DNA of 64,000 bases from Asterias amurensis. Taxonomy: Eukaryota > Echinodermata > Asteroidea > Forcipulatida > Asteriidae. Each line of letters opens with the position of its first letter. Position 1 is the stretch's first letter. Position numbers and translations under genes: made by a program. Below the pieces are notes generated by a model. The model saw nothing but the letters and a program-made list of their open reading frames with translations, searched no databases and was not told where the DNA came from. Shown piece after piece: positions 1-10,935 of this stretch. Location of the stretch: assembly GCF_032118995.1 (NCBI RefSeq), contig NC_092650.1, positions 3,162,001 through 3,226,000 of the forward strand, written 5' to 3'.

Positions 1-193
1 CAAGATTTCCATCGCACAACCATCGCCCGACTGACTATAACTTGGCCTTTACCAGGTAAATTTCCATTGTTGACGTAGTTCTGAGCATGCGAACATAACT
101 AAGAACAAAGGATTTACCTGGCAAGTTTGCTACCACCAAGCATCTTAAAAGTGTCCCATTGAGTTGAACTCATGCCAGCAGCTCAGTATACAA

Positions 194-1343
194 TCTCCTT
201 TATTTGTACTCTCATTACTCACTAACTGACTCCTACACTCGTCTGTATATTCTACCACAGTGAGTAAACATGTGGATGACCCAGCTCCTATCCGAAGACT
301 CAATTTAGTCTCCTTTATTTGTACTCTCATTACTCACTAACTGACTCCTACGCTCCTCTGTATATTTTATCACAGTGAGTAAACATGTAGATGACCCAGC
401 TCCTATCCGAAGACTCAATTTAGTCTCCTTTATTTGTACTCTCATTACTCACTAACTGACTCCTACCCTCGTCTGTATATTCTGCCACAGTGAGTAAACA
501 TGTAGATGACCCAGCTCCTATCCGAAGACTCAATTTAGTCTCCTTTATTTGTACTCTCATTACTCACTAACTGACTCCTACACTCGTCTGTATATTCTAC
601 CACAGTGAGTAAACATGTGGATGATCCAGCTCCTATCCGAAGACTCAATTTAGTCTCCTTTATTTGTACTCTCATTACTCACTAACTGACTCCTACCCTC
701 GTCTGTATATTCTACCACAGTGAGTAAACATGTGGATGACCCAGCTCCTATCCGAAGACTCAATTTAGTCTCCTTTATTTGTACTCTCATTACTCACTAA
801 CTGACTCCTACCCTCGTCTGTATATTCTACCACAGTGAGTAAACATGTGGATGATCCAGCTCCTATCCGAAGACTCAATTTAGTCTCCTTTATTTGTACT
901 CTCATTACTCACTAACTGACTCCTACCCTCGTCTGTATATTCTACCACAGTGAGTAAACATGTGGATGATCCAGCTCCTATCCGAAGACTCAATTTAGTC
1001 TCCTTTATTTGTACTCTCATTACTCACTAACTGACTCCTACCCTCGTCTGTATATTCTACCACAGTGAGTAAACATGTAGATGACCCAGCTCCTATCCGA
1101 AGACTCAATTTAGTCTCCTTTATTTGTACTCTCATTACTCACTAACTGACTCCTACACTCGTCTGTATATTCTACCACAGTGAGTAAACATGTAGATGAC
1201 CCAGCTCCTATCCGAAGACTCAATTTAGTCTCCTTTATTTGTACTCTCATTACTCACTAACTGACTCCTACACTCGTCTGTATATTCTGCCACAGTGAGT
1301 AAACATGTGGATGACCCAGCTCCTATCCGAAGACTCAATTTAG
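194..1343 (+). repeat. 10 x 115-bp tandem array of a NUP93 3' splice site plus exon start
   Basis: Ten head-to-tail units begin at 194, 309, 424, 539, 654, 769, 884, 999, 1114 and 1229, all exactly 115 bp long. They differ at only a few sites (cactc/gctcc/ccctc, taccac/tatcac/tgccac, gtggatga/gtagatga, gaccc/gatcc). Each unit is 67 nt of intron end (branch-point-like CTCACTAAC, pyrimidine-rich stretch, CCACAG) followed by 48 nt that encode the start of the next NUP93 exon (reading ..[12 protein letters not shown]). Only the tenth unit runs on into the complete exon. In units 1-9 the exon piece runs back into intron sequence and meets an in-frame TAA. There are no spacers, so it is not a CRISPR array. 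Confidence 0.95.
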
Positions 1344-1422
1344 CTCGTCTGATCAGCATGTATACCTCTAAGTTTGAGAACACTGACCCTAGAGAAGCTC
1401 TACAGTATTTCTACATTCTAAG
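1296..1422 (+). CDS. NUP93: NUP93 exon (first in window)
   Basis: The exon follows the CCACAG of the tenth array unit and ends at AG|GTTTGT. It has 2 nt, 41 codons and 2 nt. It encodes ..[18 protein letters not shown].. followed by the conserved [14 protein letters not shown] block. Its first 48 nt are the part copied in every repeat unit. The exact acceptor is inferred from homology and phase. Confidence 0.85.
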
Positions 1423-4400
1423 GTTTGTTAGTCAAATGGTTTGATACAAAGCTTTCTTTGTCTCTAAGGGTTCACTGCACTTAAGAACATTTATTATATG
1501 AATGATAACTACTCCTTTTGCTAAATTCTAATTTTAATACAGTTTGGGCTAAGCCTGGGCGACTAGTGGCTAATATTGATTGCTTAGTCATGTCGTGACT
1601 ACCATTTTTTAACCACTCAGTTATTTGTGCTGCTACGACTACTGCAAAAATAGTCACGACTTACTGCTTTGTGAACCAATTGTGTTGCTCCCGACCATTC
1701 TCGACACCATAGTTTACTTAAGAAACACACAATCAGACATCAGTGACACAATCCTTCAATCCGTTCAGCACGAATTTTACTATATTGCACCTGTGGCAAA
1801 CAATATGCTGCAATGCATCTTGGGAATTAAAATTTGTCGCAACTATTTGCAGTGCGACTAGTCTAGTAGTAAATTTCACTAGTCGCCCAGGCTTAGTTTG
1901 GGCTGAGTTTTCCCACAATTTATATTTTGTTGTTGGTGACAAAGCTGAATATTTGGTCCTATTAATTCCTTTTCATGTTTATCTTCCCAGAGGACTGAAG
2001 GATTCTAAGGGTGAGAATCTGTTCATAAAATGCCTGAGTGAGATGGTGATTGAGACCAGAGAGTTTGATGCTCTCCTCGGCCGTCTCGGGGAGGACGGAA
2101 CCAGACGACCAGGAGCTGTGGATAAATTCCAAGTCAACACTCAGCAGATCTTGGAAACGGTCGCCAAAGACACGGAGGCAAAGGGTTTATTCGAAGATGC
2201 TGTGAAGCTGTATGATCTTGCAAGTGTGAGTATTGTTTCATTTTAAAGGGTTTGGGTACTTTTTTTGTATGACACAATGTCAACAGGTTTTTATTAAACT
2301 TATTTGAGGATAATGGTGGTAGAAAGCTTCCCTTAAAATATTACTTGCTGAGGTGCTGTAGTTTTTGATATATCGTTTGATAACAACGACACAAAGAATA
2401 ATGTTCGTCTTGGGAGATGAAAGTTTTCTCTTGCCCCATGATGATAGCAATCCTTGCGCTCGTAGCATGGTGGGACTCTGGGTACCAGACTCGCTATGCA
2501 ATGCTAGACAACACAGGGACCCTTGGCTCAGGGGACCTTTTATTAGGTCACTGAGTCGGGGGGCTGAGGGCAATACAAGACTAGATTTGTAAGCATCAAC
2601 TGTGTATTATTTTGGATGTTTTTCAATTTTCTTTTTTAAAAGAAATCTTCATACATTACACTAGGATTACAAATTGAATAGATGGCTCGAAATAGGTGTC
2701 AACAACCGCCATCTTTGATGTAAGACAATGGAACAGTACGCGCTGCGCGTGACTCTCGGGCAATGGTAGCTCTTCACGCTTGCACAATCCATCAAATATG
2801 GCAGCTGATGACGCCTATTCAGTAATGCAATCCATCTATAGGGACTGTCAACGCTTTTTAAAAAAAGGTTTTAAACATTTGCATCTTAAAGCCATTGGAC
2901 CCTTTCAGTTCAAAAAAAAAAAAAAAGTTCGCAGATTTACAAATAACCTACGGGGTTTACAGAAGGCAATGGTGAAAGACTTCTCTTGAAATATTATTCC
3001 ATGAAATGCTTTACTTTTTGAGAAAACAGCAAAACAATATAAATTCTCGATAGCGAGAATTACGGATTTATTTTAAACACATGTCATGACACGGCGAAAC
3101 GTGCGAAAACAAGGGTGGGTTTTATTTCCGTTATTTTCTCCCGACTCCGATGACCGATTGAGCCTAAATTTTCACAGGTTTGTTATTTTATATATAAGTT
3201 GTGGTACACAAAGTGTGGGCCTTGGACAACACTGTTTACCGAAAGGGTCCAATGGCTTTAAAGACGTGTTCGACACTCATGCGGTGCTCCTGATGCGCCT
3301 TAGAACAAACTTTGATTTTGGCCCTCTACAAATGACCTTTGATTGATTGATTGATTGATTGATGTCTCTGTTTCAGAACGCTGATAAGGTGTTAGAGATC
3401 TTGAATCGTCTGCTGAGTCCGATTGTGTCGATGCCTAAGAGTCCACAGTCATCTAGACACAGACTACATAAACTAGCAGTAGCCATTGCAGAAAGGTAAC
3501 GTTAGGAATTTTCCACTCGTTATAGAAGAAAAAAAACCCAATAAATACGCACCAATGATTTTTTTTTTTTTTTTTTTTTTTCTTTTTTCCTTCCATTCAT
3601 AGTTTCATACATGCAGATAAGTAATGAATAATGGTCAATACTAAATGTATCTTACAAAATGTATCTTACATTAAAGAACAATACAGTGCAGAATAAATGA
3701 GTGACATCCAGAGAAGGCCTTCTGTAACGGAGCACCCAAAACTGCGGTCGGATAAATCAAGTTTGAAAAATACACGTTGAGTTCCCAGATAGGGTTATAA
3801 ATGTAGTGAGAGATATTTTAGTTCTGACATTGAGTTTTGAATAACGTTTTCATTAGTTTATCATCAACAAGTTGAGCCTGTCCAGTGATTTTAGTCCAGA
3901 TGTTTCAATCCAATATGCAGGAGCGTAGTTCCTCAGCGCTGGCCAAATCGGTGTCTTGTTTCAGGGTGTCTATGAAGGAGAGACATCTTCTACCAACGAG
4001 AAGCCTTGCCTTGTGTGGGCTCCAAGAGGATGGTTGGGCATATTGAATAGCGTTTTCATTTGTTTGACTCTCAACAGATTCCAGGCGCAGTCAATCACAG
4101 GCAACCAATCCAACACCAAGTCATTTCATCTTCTCCTGGATTTAATGACGTACTTTGATCAGTATCATAGCAGAGATCTAGATAGAGCACTAGCGGTAAG
4201 ATATCAGGATGAAGGCTGTCAGCTTATCAAGCTTTGATGCTTAATTCAATTAAATTCAAAGTAACTTATATTTCCTTGTTAACACCTGTAGGTACAAGAT
4301 ACAATATGACGTATAGATGTTCCGAAAAAGCAGGGCTTGTTGAGGAACAGCCTTAAGACAGAAAAGACAGATGAAGACACATGTTTTATACTATGGCTAG

Positions 4401-5648
4401 TTTTATTATAACATGCCCGATATGGCGGCAGAGGGTACTCCCAATGTTCCCAAAGCAATACCATCATTTCAATATGCCTCCCTATAATCTGGATCCCAGT
4501 TTCAGACTTTTTTTCTTGGCAGTGACTCTCATCCCTTGATTTGAATCGGAGTGTTTTATCGTTGATTTTGTTTTGATTGTAGACGATTGATACTCTACAG
4601 CTGGTACCTCTTACTCCAGACACAGTGGATGACAAAGTCAATGCCTTCAAACAATACACAGATGAGGTAGGTGGTTTACGGAACAACAAACTTTAACCAG
4701 TAAAATAATTACCAATAAATATATAATCTGAACACTAATCTAAGATGTACCCACTTTTGCTTATCAAATATTGATACATATTGTACGATACTACTTGTAA
4801 CTCATCAAAATGTAAGGTTTTAATAATAATAACATGATTTATATAGCGCTTATTACAGGGTTTTAAGCGCTGAAACATAAAAAGAAATAAAGACCAAGAA
4901 GTGCTTCATCTGTCAACTTTATAAATATGTGATGTCGCTATTAACATGGTCGTTAAATATTTTGAAAAAATCACTGTGTATGAATTGGTCTTACTGTGTA
5001 TACTTGTATTTGTAAATGTAAATTAATGTTGTATTTGTGTATTTCAGGTCAGAAGAAACATGCCAGACATTTTGGTGTCCACAATGAACATCTTACATTC
5101 CAAGTATAGAGCGACACGAAACAGCAGTCTGCAGAATGCTCAGGGTATGCCTACCATCAGATCAGAGGATGGTGGAAAGGAATCAGTGAGTACTCTTTAA
5201 CCTGTATATATTTGTTATATATATGCGTACGTGTTTAGCCAGAGGGATTAGTATTTACTATTCAGATTCTTTGAGCGACAGTTTTTAGGTTAACTTCTTT
5301 TAATTCCGGGCATAATCCCTCTGGGTTTTTTTTTGGGGGGGGGATTTAGTACCATTTTTCTGTGAATGGATATTGTTTGTATGTATTATTTTTAATGCTG
5401 AATAAACAATAATTATTATTATCTTCCCATCTCAAGTGGCATTCCTATATATGCTTTTATGTTAAATTAATGGGATATAATTTGTAGAAACATGTTTAAA
5501 ATATATTTTCTTGTCGTTCTCTTTTCAGTACCTGGCTCACCTGAGAAAACAAGCAAAATCTCTGATCACATTCGCCGGAATGCTTCCATATCGAATGCCA
5601 GGGGATACGAACGCAAGGCTTGTACAGATGGAAGTACTTATGAATTGA
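1296..5648 (+). CDS. NUP93: Nucleoporin NUP93, C-terminal part (7 exons, 5' end outside window)
   Basis: NUP93 is a Nic96-family alpha-solenoid scaffold of the inner ring of the nuclear pore. Exons 1296-1422, 1991-2225, 3377-3495, 4078-4195, 4583-4666, 5048-5185 and 5529-5648 join with consistent phases into about 312 residues ending at TGA 5646-5648. Recognisable family stretches in order are [86 protein letters not shown] and the hallmark C-terminus [14 protein letters not shown]. The human protein is about 819 residues, so roughly the first 500 lie left of the window. The gene is convergent with ARL2BP. Its most 5' intron here ends in a ten-fold repeated acceptor. Confidence 0.95.
1551..1894. 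mobile_element. 344-bp MITE with 10-bp target duplication in NUP93 intron
   Basis: Terminal inverted repeats AAGCCTGGGCGACTAGTG are perfect at both ends. The flanks carry the exact 10-bp direct repeat AGTTTGGGCT (1541-1550 and 1895-1904), a target site duplication. A 9-11 bp duplication is typical of Mutator-like elements. No coding capacity is seen. Confidence 0.88.
1991..2225 (+). CDS. NUP93: NUP93 exon
   Basis: Acceptor CTTCCCAG, donor GTGAGT. One base completes the previous Arg codon, then 78 codons follow ([19 protein letters not shown].. to ..[13 protein letters not shown]). It is the largest NUP93 exon in the window. Confidence 0.93.
2247..2370 (+). mobile_element. Family D MITE fragment (TTAA)
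   Basis: It starts after TTAA (2243-2246) with AGGGTTTGGGTAC and carries the family core AAAATATTACTTGCTGAGGT. The right half is missing. It begins only about 20 bp after a NUP93 donor site. Confidence 0.65.
2371..2885. other. Intron stretch, mostly unassigned
   Basis: No exon is seen. About 2700-2825 (GCGCTGCGCGTG.., ATCAAATATGGC) resembles 44930-45035 and is probably a low-copy repeat shared by the two loci. Confidence 0.4.
2890..3257 (-). mobile_element. Family C MITE, copy 1
   Basis: Flanked by TTAA on both sides. The ends are AGCCATTGGACCC and GGGTCCAATGGCT. An internal short inverted repeat CTCGATAGCGAG is present. It matches copies at 16996, 26484 and 37535. Confidence 0.85.
3339..3363 (+). 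repeat. (GATT)n microsatellite next to NUP93 acceptor
   Basis: About six GATT units lie 13 bp upstream of the exon at 3377, so they occupy the region where a branch point is expected. Confidence 0.9.
3377..3495 (+). CDS. NUP93: NUP93 exon
   Basis: Acceptor TGTTTCAG, donor GTAACG. It has 39 codons plus 2 nt, starting [15 protein letters not shown] and ending AVAIAE. The acceptor lies 13 bp after a (GATT)n microsatellite. Confidence 0.93.
3496..4077. other. NUP93 intron, T-tract and unassigned sequence
   Basis: It contains a run of about 22 T near 3560-3582 and no exon or clear mobile element. Confidence 0.5.
4078..4195 (+). CDS. NUP93: NUP93 exon
   Basis: Acceptor CTCAACAG, donor GTAAGA. 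One base completes Arg, then 39 codons including [20 protein letters not shown] follow, a well conserved helical segment of the family. Confidence 0.93.
4583..4666 (+). CDS. NUP93: NUP93 exon
   Basis: Acceptor ATTGTAG, donor GTAGGT. It has 28 codons in phase 0: [20 protein letters not shown] and on to YTDE. Confidence 0.92.
4826..4890. mobile_element. SINE-tail-like fragment
   Basis: AATAATAATAACA followed by TTTATATAGCGC and AAGCGCT matches the 3' tail signature of the SINE at 54664, so it is probably a short inverted tail fragment in a NUP93 intron. Confidence 0.5.
5048..5185 (+). CDS. NUP93: NUP93 exon
   Basis: Acceptor TATTTCAG, donor GTGAGT. It has 46 codons in phase 0, [20 protein letters not shown] and on to EDGGKES. 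Confidence 0.93.
5529..5648 (+). CDS. NUP93: NUP93 last coding exon
   Basis: Acceptor CTTTTCAG. It has 39 codons and TGA. It encodes [18 protein letters not shown] and then [11 protein letters not shown], the near-invariant NUP93 C-terminus. Confidence 0.95.
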   Translation, partial: YLAHLRKQAKSLITFAGMLPYRMPGDTNARLVQMEVLMN

Positions 5649-5964
5649 TACGACTACTTCTTAGTCACCTTAAGCCAGGTTCATAACTCCTGCGAATTTT
5701 AACAATACATTGCTGTTTTCGCAGCGAATTGGAGTCGTGAATTATTTGTTGCAAGTATGAAACGGAATTTAGTCATTTCTGAACCAGTAGTGCCACGTTC
5801 TAGCAGATACTTAAGTCTCTCCAGACACTGTTGTTGGATTGGTCTTGATGTTATTGCTCTGGAAATACAGGCCTGTATGCCTCATTTTAGAGAGGGCAAG
5901 GGCACCCTTTGAGGGAATGTGCTGTATTTTGGCCTGCGCGAGGGCGCTCTTAATAGTATTTTTA

Positions 5965-6207
5965 TCACTTCTGGGGGTATTTGTGATTCGTCCTGCACAG
6001 TTTTAATAGGCATTCTGTCGCTTTTGTTGCTGTTGTTGCTTTAGAGACGGGTTGTAATGGCTCCTTTAAAGGGTCTGTTTGTCGGTAATGGATATGTCTG
6101 TATAATGTGTTCCAGTCTTTAATAACTGTTTTGGGTATGAATGAATATACCCCCTCAAGTGATACAAATGTTTGAGACAACCTCATACTGTCAAAAACAA
6201 GGCGCAT
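5965..6207 (-). pseudogene. LINE reverse-transcriptase C-terminal fragment (possible)
   Basis: The minus-strand frame contains YSFIPKTVIKDWNTL, which resembles the F-P-R-T-I-x-x-W-N-x-L-P motif at the end of CR1/RTE-type LINE ORF2 proteins. It is short and has no neighbouring reverse-transcriptase domain. It lies in the NUP93 3' region. Confidence 0.45.
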
Positions 6208-6295
6208 TGTACATTTCTACTTAAGCATTTCAAGGGCACCAAGGCAATTACCAGGGGGCAATTAATTGCCTTTGTTGCCTCTGTGAAGTATCAGG

Positions 6296-6413
6296 GGTCG
6301 ATTTCACAAAGAGTTAGGACGAGTAACTCGTCGTAAGGTTTGCATGCTACAGTGCAGGGTTGGGACTCATCCTAAGATTAGTCTTAAGTTAGGAAGAGTT
6401 TTGTGAAATCGAC
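6296..6413. mobile_element. Family F foldback element, copy 1
   Basis: The ends GTCGATTTCACAAAGAGTTA and TTTTGTGAAATCGAC are inverted repeats; the interior repeats CCTAAG/CTTAAG words. It is related to 35857-36020. Confidence 0.65.
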
Positions 6414-6572
6414 GGCAGGACTGGGGGTATACACTATGCCTGTAACAAATATCTATCAAAGTAACTACTTTTTCTAGATATGCATGTGTATTAAACAAAC
6501 AAACTAACAAACAAACAAACAAATTGTATGAAACTCCACATGGTTTATTTCATAAATTTCAAAATATTTACA

Positions 6573-6578
6573 AATAAA
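6573..6578 (+). promoter_or_regulatory. Candidate NUP93 polyadenylation signal
   Basis: AATAAA about 925 bp after the NUP93 stop codon. It is the first plain AATAAA found on the plus strand in the 3' region; use is not shown by the sequence. Confidence 0.35.
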
Positions 6579-6854
6579 TAGTACCATCAACACACTTTGG
6601 TTAAAACCAGTTGGAAAACAAATTACTAGTTGCGTTCATGTTTTGTTCTATCATCAAGAAAATAACTACAGGGTTTTAAACTGGTATGTTTTACCCAATG
6701 CCATTGTGTTTAGAGCACTGTATACTCGGTGCTTTCCGGAGTCCTGCTGAAAAAATTCACTGGTATATAATCTTGTAAATAGCGTGTACCAAACTGGGGT
6801 ACAAATTATAAGTAAATAGCCTTTATTCTAGATGTAATGATTACATCAGTTTAA

Positions 6855-7200
6855 AGACAGTGGACACTATTGGTAATTGTCAAAGACCAGTCTTCTCACT
6901 TGGTGTATCTCAACATATGCATAAAATAACAAACCTGTGAAAATTTGAGCTCAATCGGTTGTAGAAGTTGCGAGATAATAATGAAAGAAGAATAAAAACA
7001 CTTGTCACACGAAGTTGTGTGCTTTCTGATGTTTGATTTCAAATTTGTGGAAAATTACTTCTTTCTCGAAAACTACTTCACTTCAGAGGGAGCTGTTTCT
7101 CACAATGTTTTATACTAACAACCTCTCCCCATTACTGGTAATAAAGAAAGGATTTGTGATGATAATTATTTTGAGTAATTACCAATAGTGTCCACTGCCT
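6855..7200 (+). mobile_element. Family A MITE, copy 1
   Basis: TTAA on both sides (6851-6854, 7201-7204). The ends are AGACAGTGGACACTATTGG and CCAATAGTGTCCACTGCCT. It lies between NUP93 and ARL2BP. Confidence 0.88.
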
Positions 7201-7371
7201 TTAAGTAAAGGGTGTGTTCAGCTTGAAGTAAGAGAGTATTACTGCAGGCATGTATGCTTTGTTTTTGAATGGCAAGGACATTAACTCCTTGTAAAGGGCA
7301 ACTGGAGTACTGTTCAACTGTGTGTTTGATCACAAAAGTTTACATTAATTTGTCTACTCGAGTTCTGGTGG

Positions 7372-7500
7372 TTAAGTCATCGAGTCTCGGTCGTGACACT
7401 TGTGTCCTTGAGCAAGATGCTTTGCGGGGGTAGATAGGTTGATACTGTGTATGAAAACGCCACTGGAGTGCCATGGTAGCTCAGGGCTGTTGTTGTGATT
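7372..7500 (+). mobile_element. SINE fragment (tRNA-derived family)
   Basis: It shares ACACTTGTGTCCTTGAGCAA and the later GCTCAGGGCTG block with the SINEs at 48888 and 54664. The tRNA-like head is degraded. Confidence 0.55.
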
Positions 7501-7896
7501 AATCGTGAATTCGACTGATCAAACCTTGTAGCGTTCGAGTGACATCTATATCGATTATGGTTTAAGTCTAGTCAACTCGGGTACCCAGTCAACCCTGTCA
7601 CCTAGTTAAACTTGCTTCAGGCTGGTTGTTTTTTATGTATTATTGAAATATACTTCTTATTACAGTTCATGCACCTATAAACCTTGCCACTCCTAAATCA
7701 TTCAAACGGTCACCAGTTGGATTGTTTTGCATTAAGAGCTTTAGCTACGAGGGTTTGGGATAAAAGAATCTGGCACCTGTCAAGTGTTTACAAATTATTG
7801 ATATCAATCTAAATGTCACACCAGGTGATGGTAAAAGCAGTTCCCTTATTCATGTGTTCCTGTTCAAAACAAAGTACATCATAAGGTTGATTTTAA

Positions 7897-8252
7897 AGGC
7901 ACTGAACAGGTTTGGTAATTACTCAAAATAATTGTTAGCATAAAAATCTTACTTGGTAATGAACAATCGAGAGCTGTTGATAGTATAAAACATTGTGAGA
8001 AACGGCTCCCTCTGAAGTAACGTAGTTTTTGAGAAAGAAGTTATTTTCCACGAATTTGATTTTGAGACATCAGAATTAGATTTTAAGGTCCCGAAATCAA
8101 GCATCTGAGAGCAAACAACTTTGTGTGACACGGGTGGTTTTTTCCATAATTATCTTGCAACTTCCACAGGTTTGTTATTTTGTGCATAATATGTTGAGAT
8201 ACAACAAGTGAGAAGACTGCCCTTTGACAATTACCTTAGGTGTCCAGTGCCT
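7897..8252 (-). mobile_element. Family A MITE, copy 2
   Basis: TTAA flanks (7893-7896 and 8253-8256). Ends AGGCACTGAACAGG and GTGTCCAGTGCCT. Opposite orientation to copy 1. Confidence 0.83.
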
Positions 8253-8434
8253 TTAAGTGTTTACAAATGATTGGTATCACTTATATTGTCCCACCAGGTG
8301 TGGGTAAAAGCCCTTGTTAATGTGTTGCTGAACAGTGTAACAAAAAGTACATCACAAGGTCACAACTACGTGCTTGAAGGGCATGACATTATGAAGTTTG
8401 GACTGCAGTTTATTTTGTTTGATCTTAACTACCT

Positions 8435-8603
8435 GGGCGCAATTTCATAAAAACTTGCTAAACACAGACAAATATTGCTGTTCAAACAGAAATGGGTTAC
8501 CAGCCAACATTACCTTAAGTTTACATTGTTGTGATTGGTGTCCCACTAAATTTTTGCTTAGCAAAGAACTTTTTCAAGAAGTATTTTCTGCTTAACAGCT
8601 TTA
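8435..8603. mobile_element. Family E element, copy 1
   Basis: GGGCGCAATTTCATAAAAAC at the left and a CTGCTTAACAGCTTTA remnant at the right match the family whose best copy is 40099-40355. Confidence 0.6.
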
Positions 8604-8709
8604 CGATATGTTAACCCTGTAGAGCATTACATTATGAAGTGTGTACTGTAGTTTATTTGGTCCTGCATATGTTCAACCTTCCTCTTTGGTTATTCATAAT
8701 TCTGATTAA

Positions 8710-9111
8710 GGGAGTTGGGTATTTTTTGTAACACAAAACATAATTTACATTTAACTTTACTCAGTTTGAAGATAATTATGGTAGAAAGCTTGCCTTAAAA
8801 TATTACTTGCTGAGGTGCTTCAGTTTTTGAGAAATTAGTAATAATTTTCGTCTCAGTGAGACGAAAATTATTTTAGCATGTGAAAACGTTTTAACCAGTT
8901 ATAGTAAAATACCATAACTGGTTAATACGTTTTTACATACTGAGACTAAATTAATTTTTGTGACATTGCTTTACTCATTTCTCAAAAACTACAGCACCTC
9001 AGCAAGTAATATTATAAGGGAAGCTTTCTACCATCATTATCTTCAAACTGTTAAAGTTGAATTTTAATCTGTGGACATTGTGTTTTGTGTTACAAAAAGT
9101 ACCCAGCCCTT
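8710..9111. mobile_element. Family D foldback MITE, complete copy
   Basis: After TTAA the left end AGGGAGTTGGGTATTTTTTG is mirrored by AAAAAGTACCCAGCCCTT at the right. The inner words AAAATATTACTTGCTGAGG and CCTCAGCAAGTAATATT are also mirrored, and the centre holds further nested palindromes (CCAGTTATAG/CATAACTGG). Almost the whole element can fold. Confidence 0.8.
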
Positions 9112-9916
9112 CAAATGTATAAAGAGAATGAACGTCACAACAAAGAGTTTGTATTCTACACTAACCATCAGGTGGATTATACTATTTTTATGACATTTGA
9201 CCATAAATTGATAGATGTTTAAAGGATGTTTGCTTTTGGGTATGAAACTTTGTACAACTTTTTAAAACATGAATGCTAGAAAAACAAAGATATTAAATAT
9301 CTTCTTTATGCTAGAAACAAACGATATCAAATTATCTGCTCTATGTTGTGTCACACAAAAAAACCAGTATTTAGATTTAGTATGAATATTCATTTTTCTT
9401 CTTTGCATGTTTTTGCATAATCCCCTTTGTGTATGATGTAAATGTAACAGTCTGGCCTATGTGGTTTTTGTTTCACCATCTTTGAAGATGCAACACTACA
9501 TGAATTAATAGAACATGGCTTTTTATAGAACAGACATTGATCAATATCGGAAATTACACACATGGAATACAATTTTATGTTCAAAAACAGACTGTCAAAC
9601 GATTATAACTGTAAATTAAGTAGAACTACACAAATCTCCAACTGAAGACCGATTTATTACAAAAGCATTTAAAAATTATTATTTACAATTACATGTTGGT
9701 TTTAACTTCCAATAGAACAGGGAAATAAAACCAAAAAATCTCATAAGAACTATCTTAGGAATACTTAACTTGAACTAGACAAACGTATAAATTACTTGAA
9801 ACTTGAAGAAGAAAAAAAAATCACAAATGAGATAGAAAGTGTAAATCTATGTTTTGGTACAGAAAGATTGTGGCCAAAATTACATCTTAAATCACCAGCA
9901 GTCCATTTTGAATGTC
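9112..9916. other. AT-rich intergenic spacer and ARL2BP 3' region
   Basis: It lies between the convergent NUP93 and ARL2BP genes. No exon, RNA gene or clear repeat is seen. Confidence 0.4.
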
Positions 9917-9922
9917 TTTATT
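9917..9922 (-). promoter_or_regulatory. Candidate ARL2BP polyadenylation signal
   Basis: TTTATT on the plus strand (AATAAA on the gene strand), about 1 kb beyond the ARL2BP stop codon. It would give a 3' UTR of about 1 kb containing a family G element. Confidence 0.4.
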
Positions 9923-10148
9923 TATAATGAAGTGTTTAACTGACCAAAGCCTTCCAGCCTTATCTGATGATACAGCATTAACAAAGAGATTAATCATTGC
10001 CTTTAAATGTCGATCAAATGCCAAACCCAATTAGCAATTTGAACAAGAAAACTAAAAACTGCAAATATCTACAACTGTCTATAATACATGTACAAGAGCC
10101 TAGATAAATGGGGTACTTGTGGTTGGTGAGACATGAAGGTGTCCCACA

Positions 10149-10303
10149 ATAGACCTTATCGCAAATACCAATGCGCAAGCGCAGACTGTTGAATGAGGTG
10201 CATTGTGGGATAGATATGGATCAAATTTTGCTACCAGCTAGACCACAATGCACCTAATTCCAAGCGTTACGCGCGCGCCCCGGTATTTGCGAAAAGGTCT
10301 ATA
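10149..10303. mobile_element. Family G MITE, copy 1
   Basis: Ends ATAGACCTTATCGCAAATAC and GTATTTGCGAAAAGGTCTAT are inverted repeats. The interior GTGCATTGTGG/CCACAATGCAC is mirrored as well. It is nearly identical to 43588-43740. Confidence 0.82.
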
Positions 10304-10935
10304 GTGGTATACCAGGGGTGAGAGTCGATGCTGACAAAAAAGTTTGAAACTGGGTTCCAGATCTTAGGAGGTATTATTGAAATGACGGCATTTCCACCTT
10401 TTGATAGACCCTGGAGTTATAGATTCCGATGATCTTTTGAAAACAGTATTTTCAGTGCTGAGAGTTGTAGATCAAATAGACTGACTGATTTTTGTTTGGA
10501 GAAAATACAGCAGTTTTAGTTTATCCAGCGAGACTTTAAAAAGTTCAGACGAAGTCTGAACTTTCTCATCATCCCTGGAATTTGTACAGTCTGGAGAATG
10601 ACACAATGCATGCTATTTGTATTGGTCTGTTAGAACAGTATACGTTAAACAGAAACTGATGGTTGATGACACAGTACCGAGTGTATTGGCTTTCTAGCCA
10701 TCACAAATTGAAGGCACATCTGTAATGGAATTCTTGGTTTCTATTGATCTCTGAAATATGAAGATGGTTGACGCTACTGATGAGAAATGTCTACTGGAAC
10801 TCATCAAGTTAAATTGACTCCTCAATCTATTGACATTACTGTAAACTTAGACACAATAATTCTGTCAAAGGAATCAAGATGTCACAAAATATGAACTCAG
10901 CACCTGCTAAAGGTAGATTTGATAATTGCTTCCTG

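Noticed and set aside
194..1343. Possible CRISPR array or satellite
   Set aside because: There are no unique spacers, and the unit contains a nuclear intron/exon border, so it is a local duplication in NUP93.
4279..4689. 136-residue minus-strand ORF
   Set aside because: It overlaps a NUP93 exon and its flanking introns on the opposite strand and has no recognisable features.
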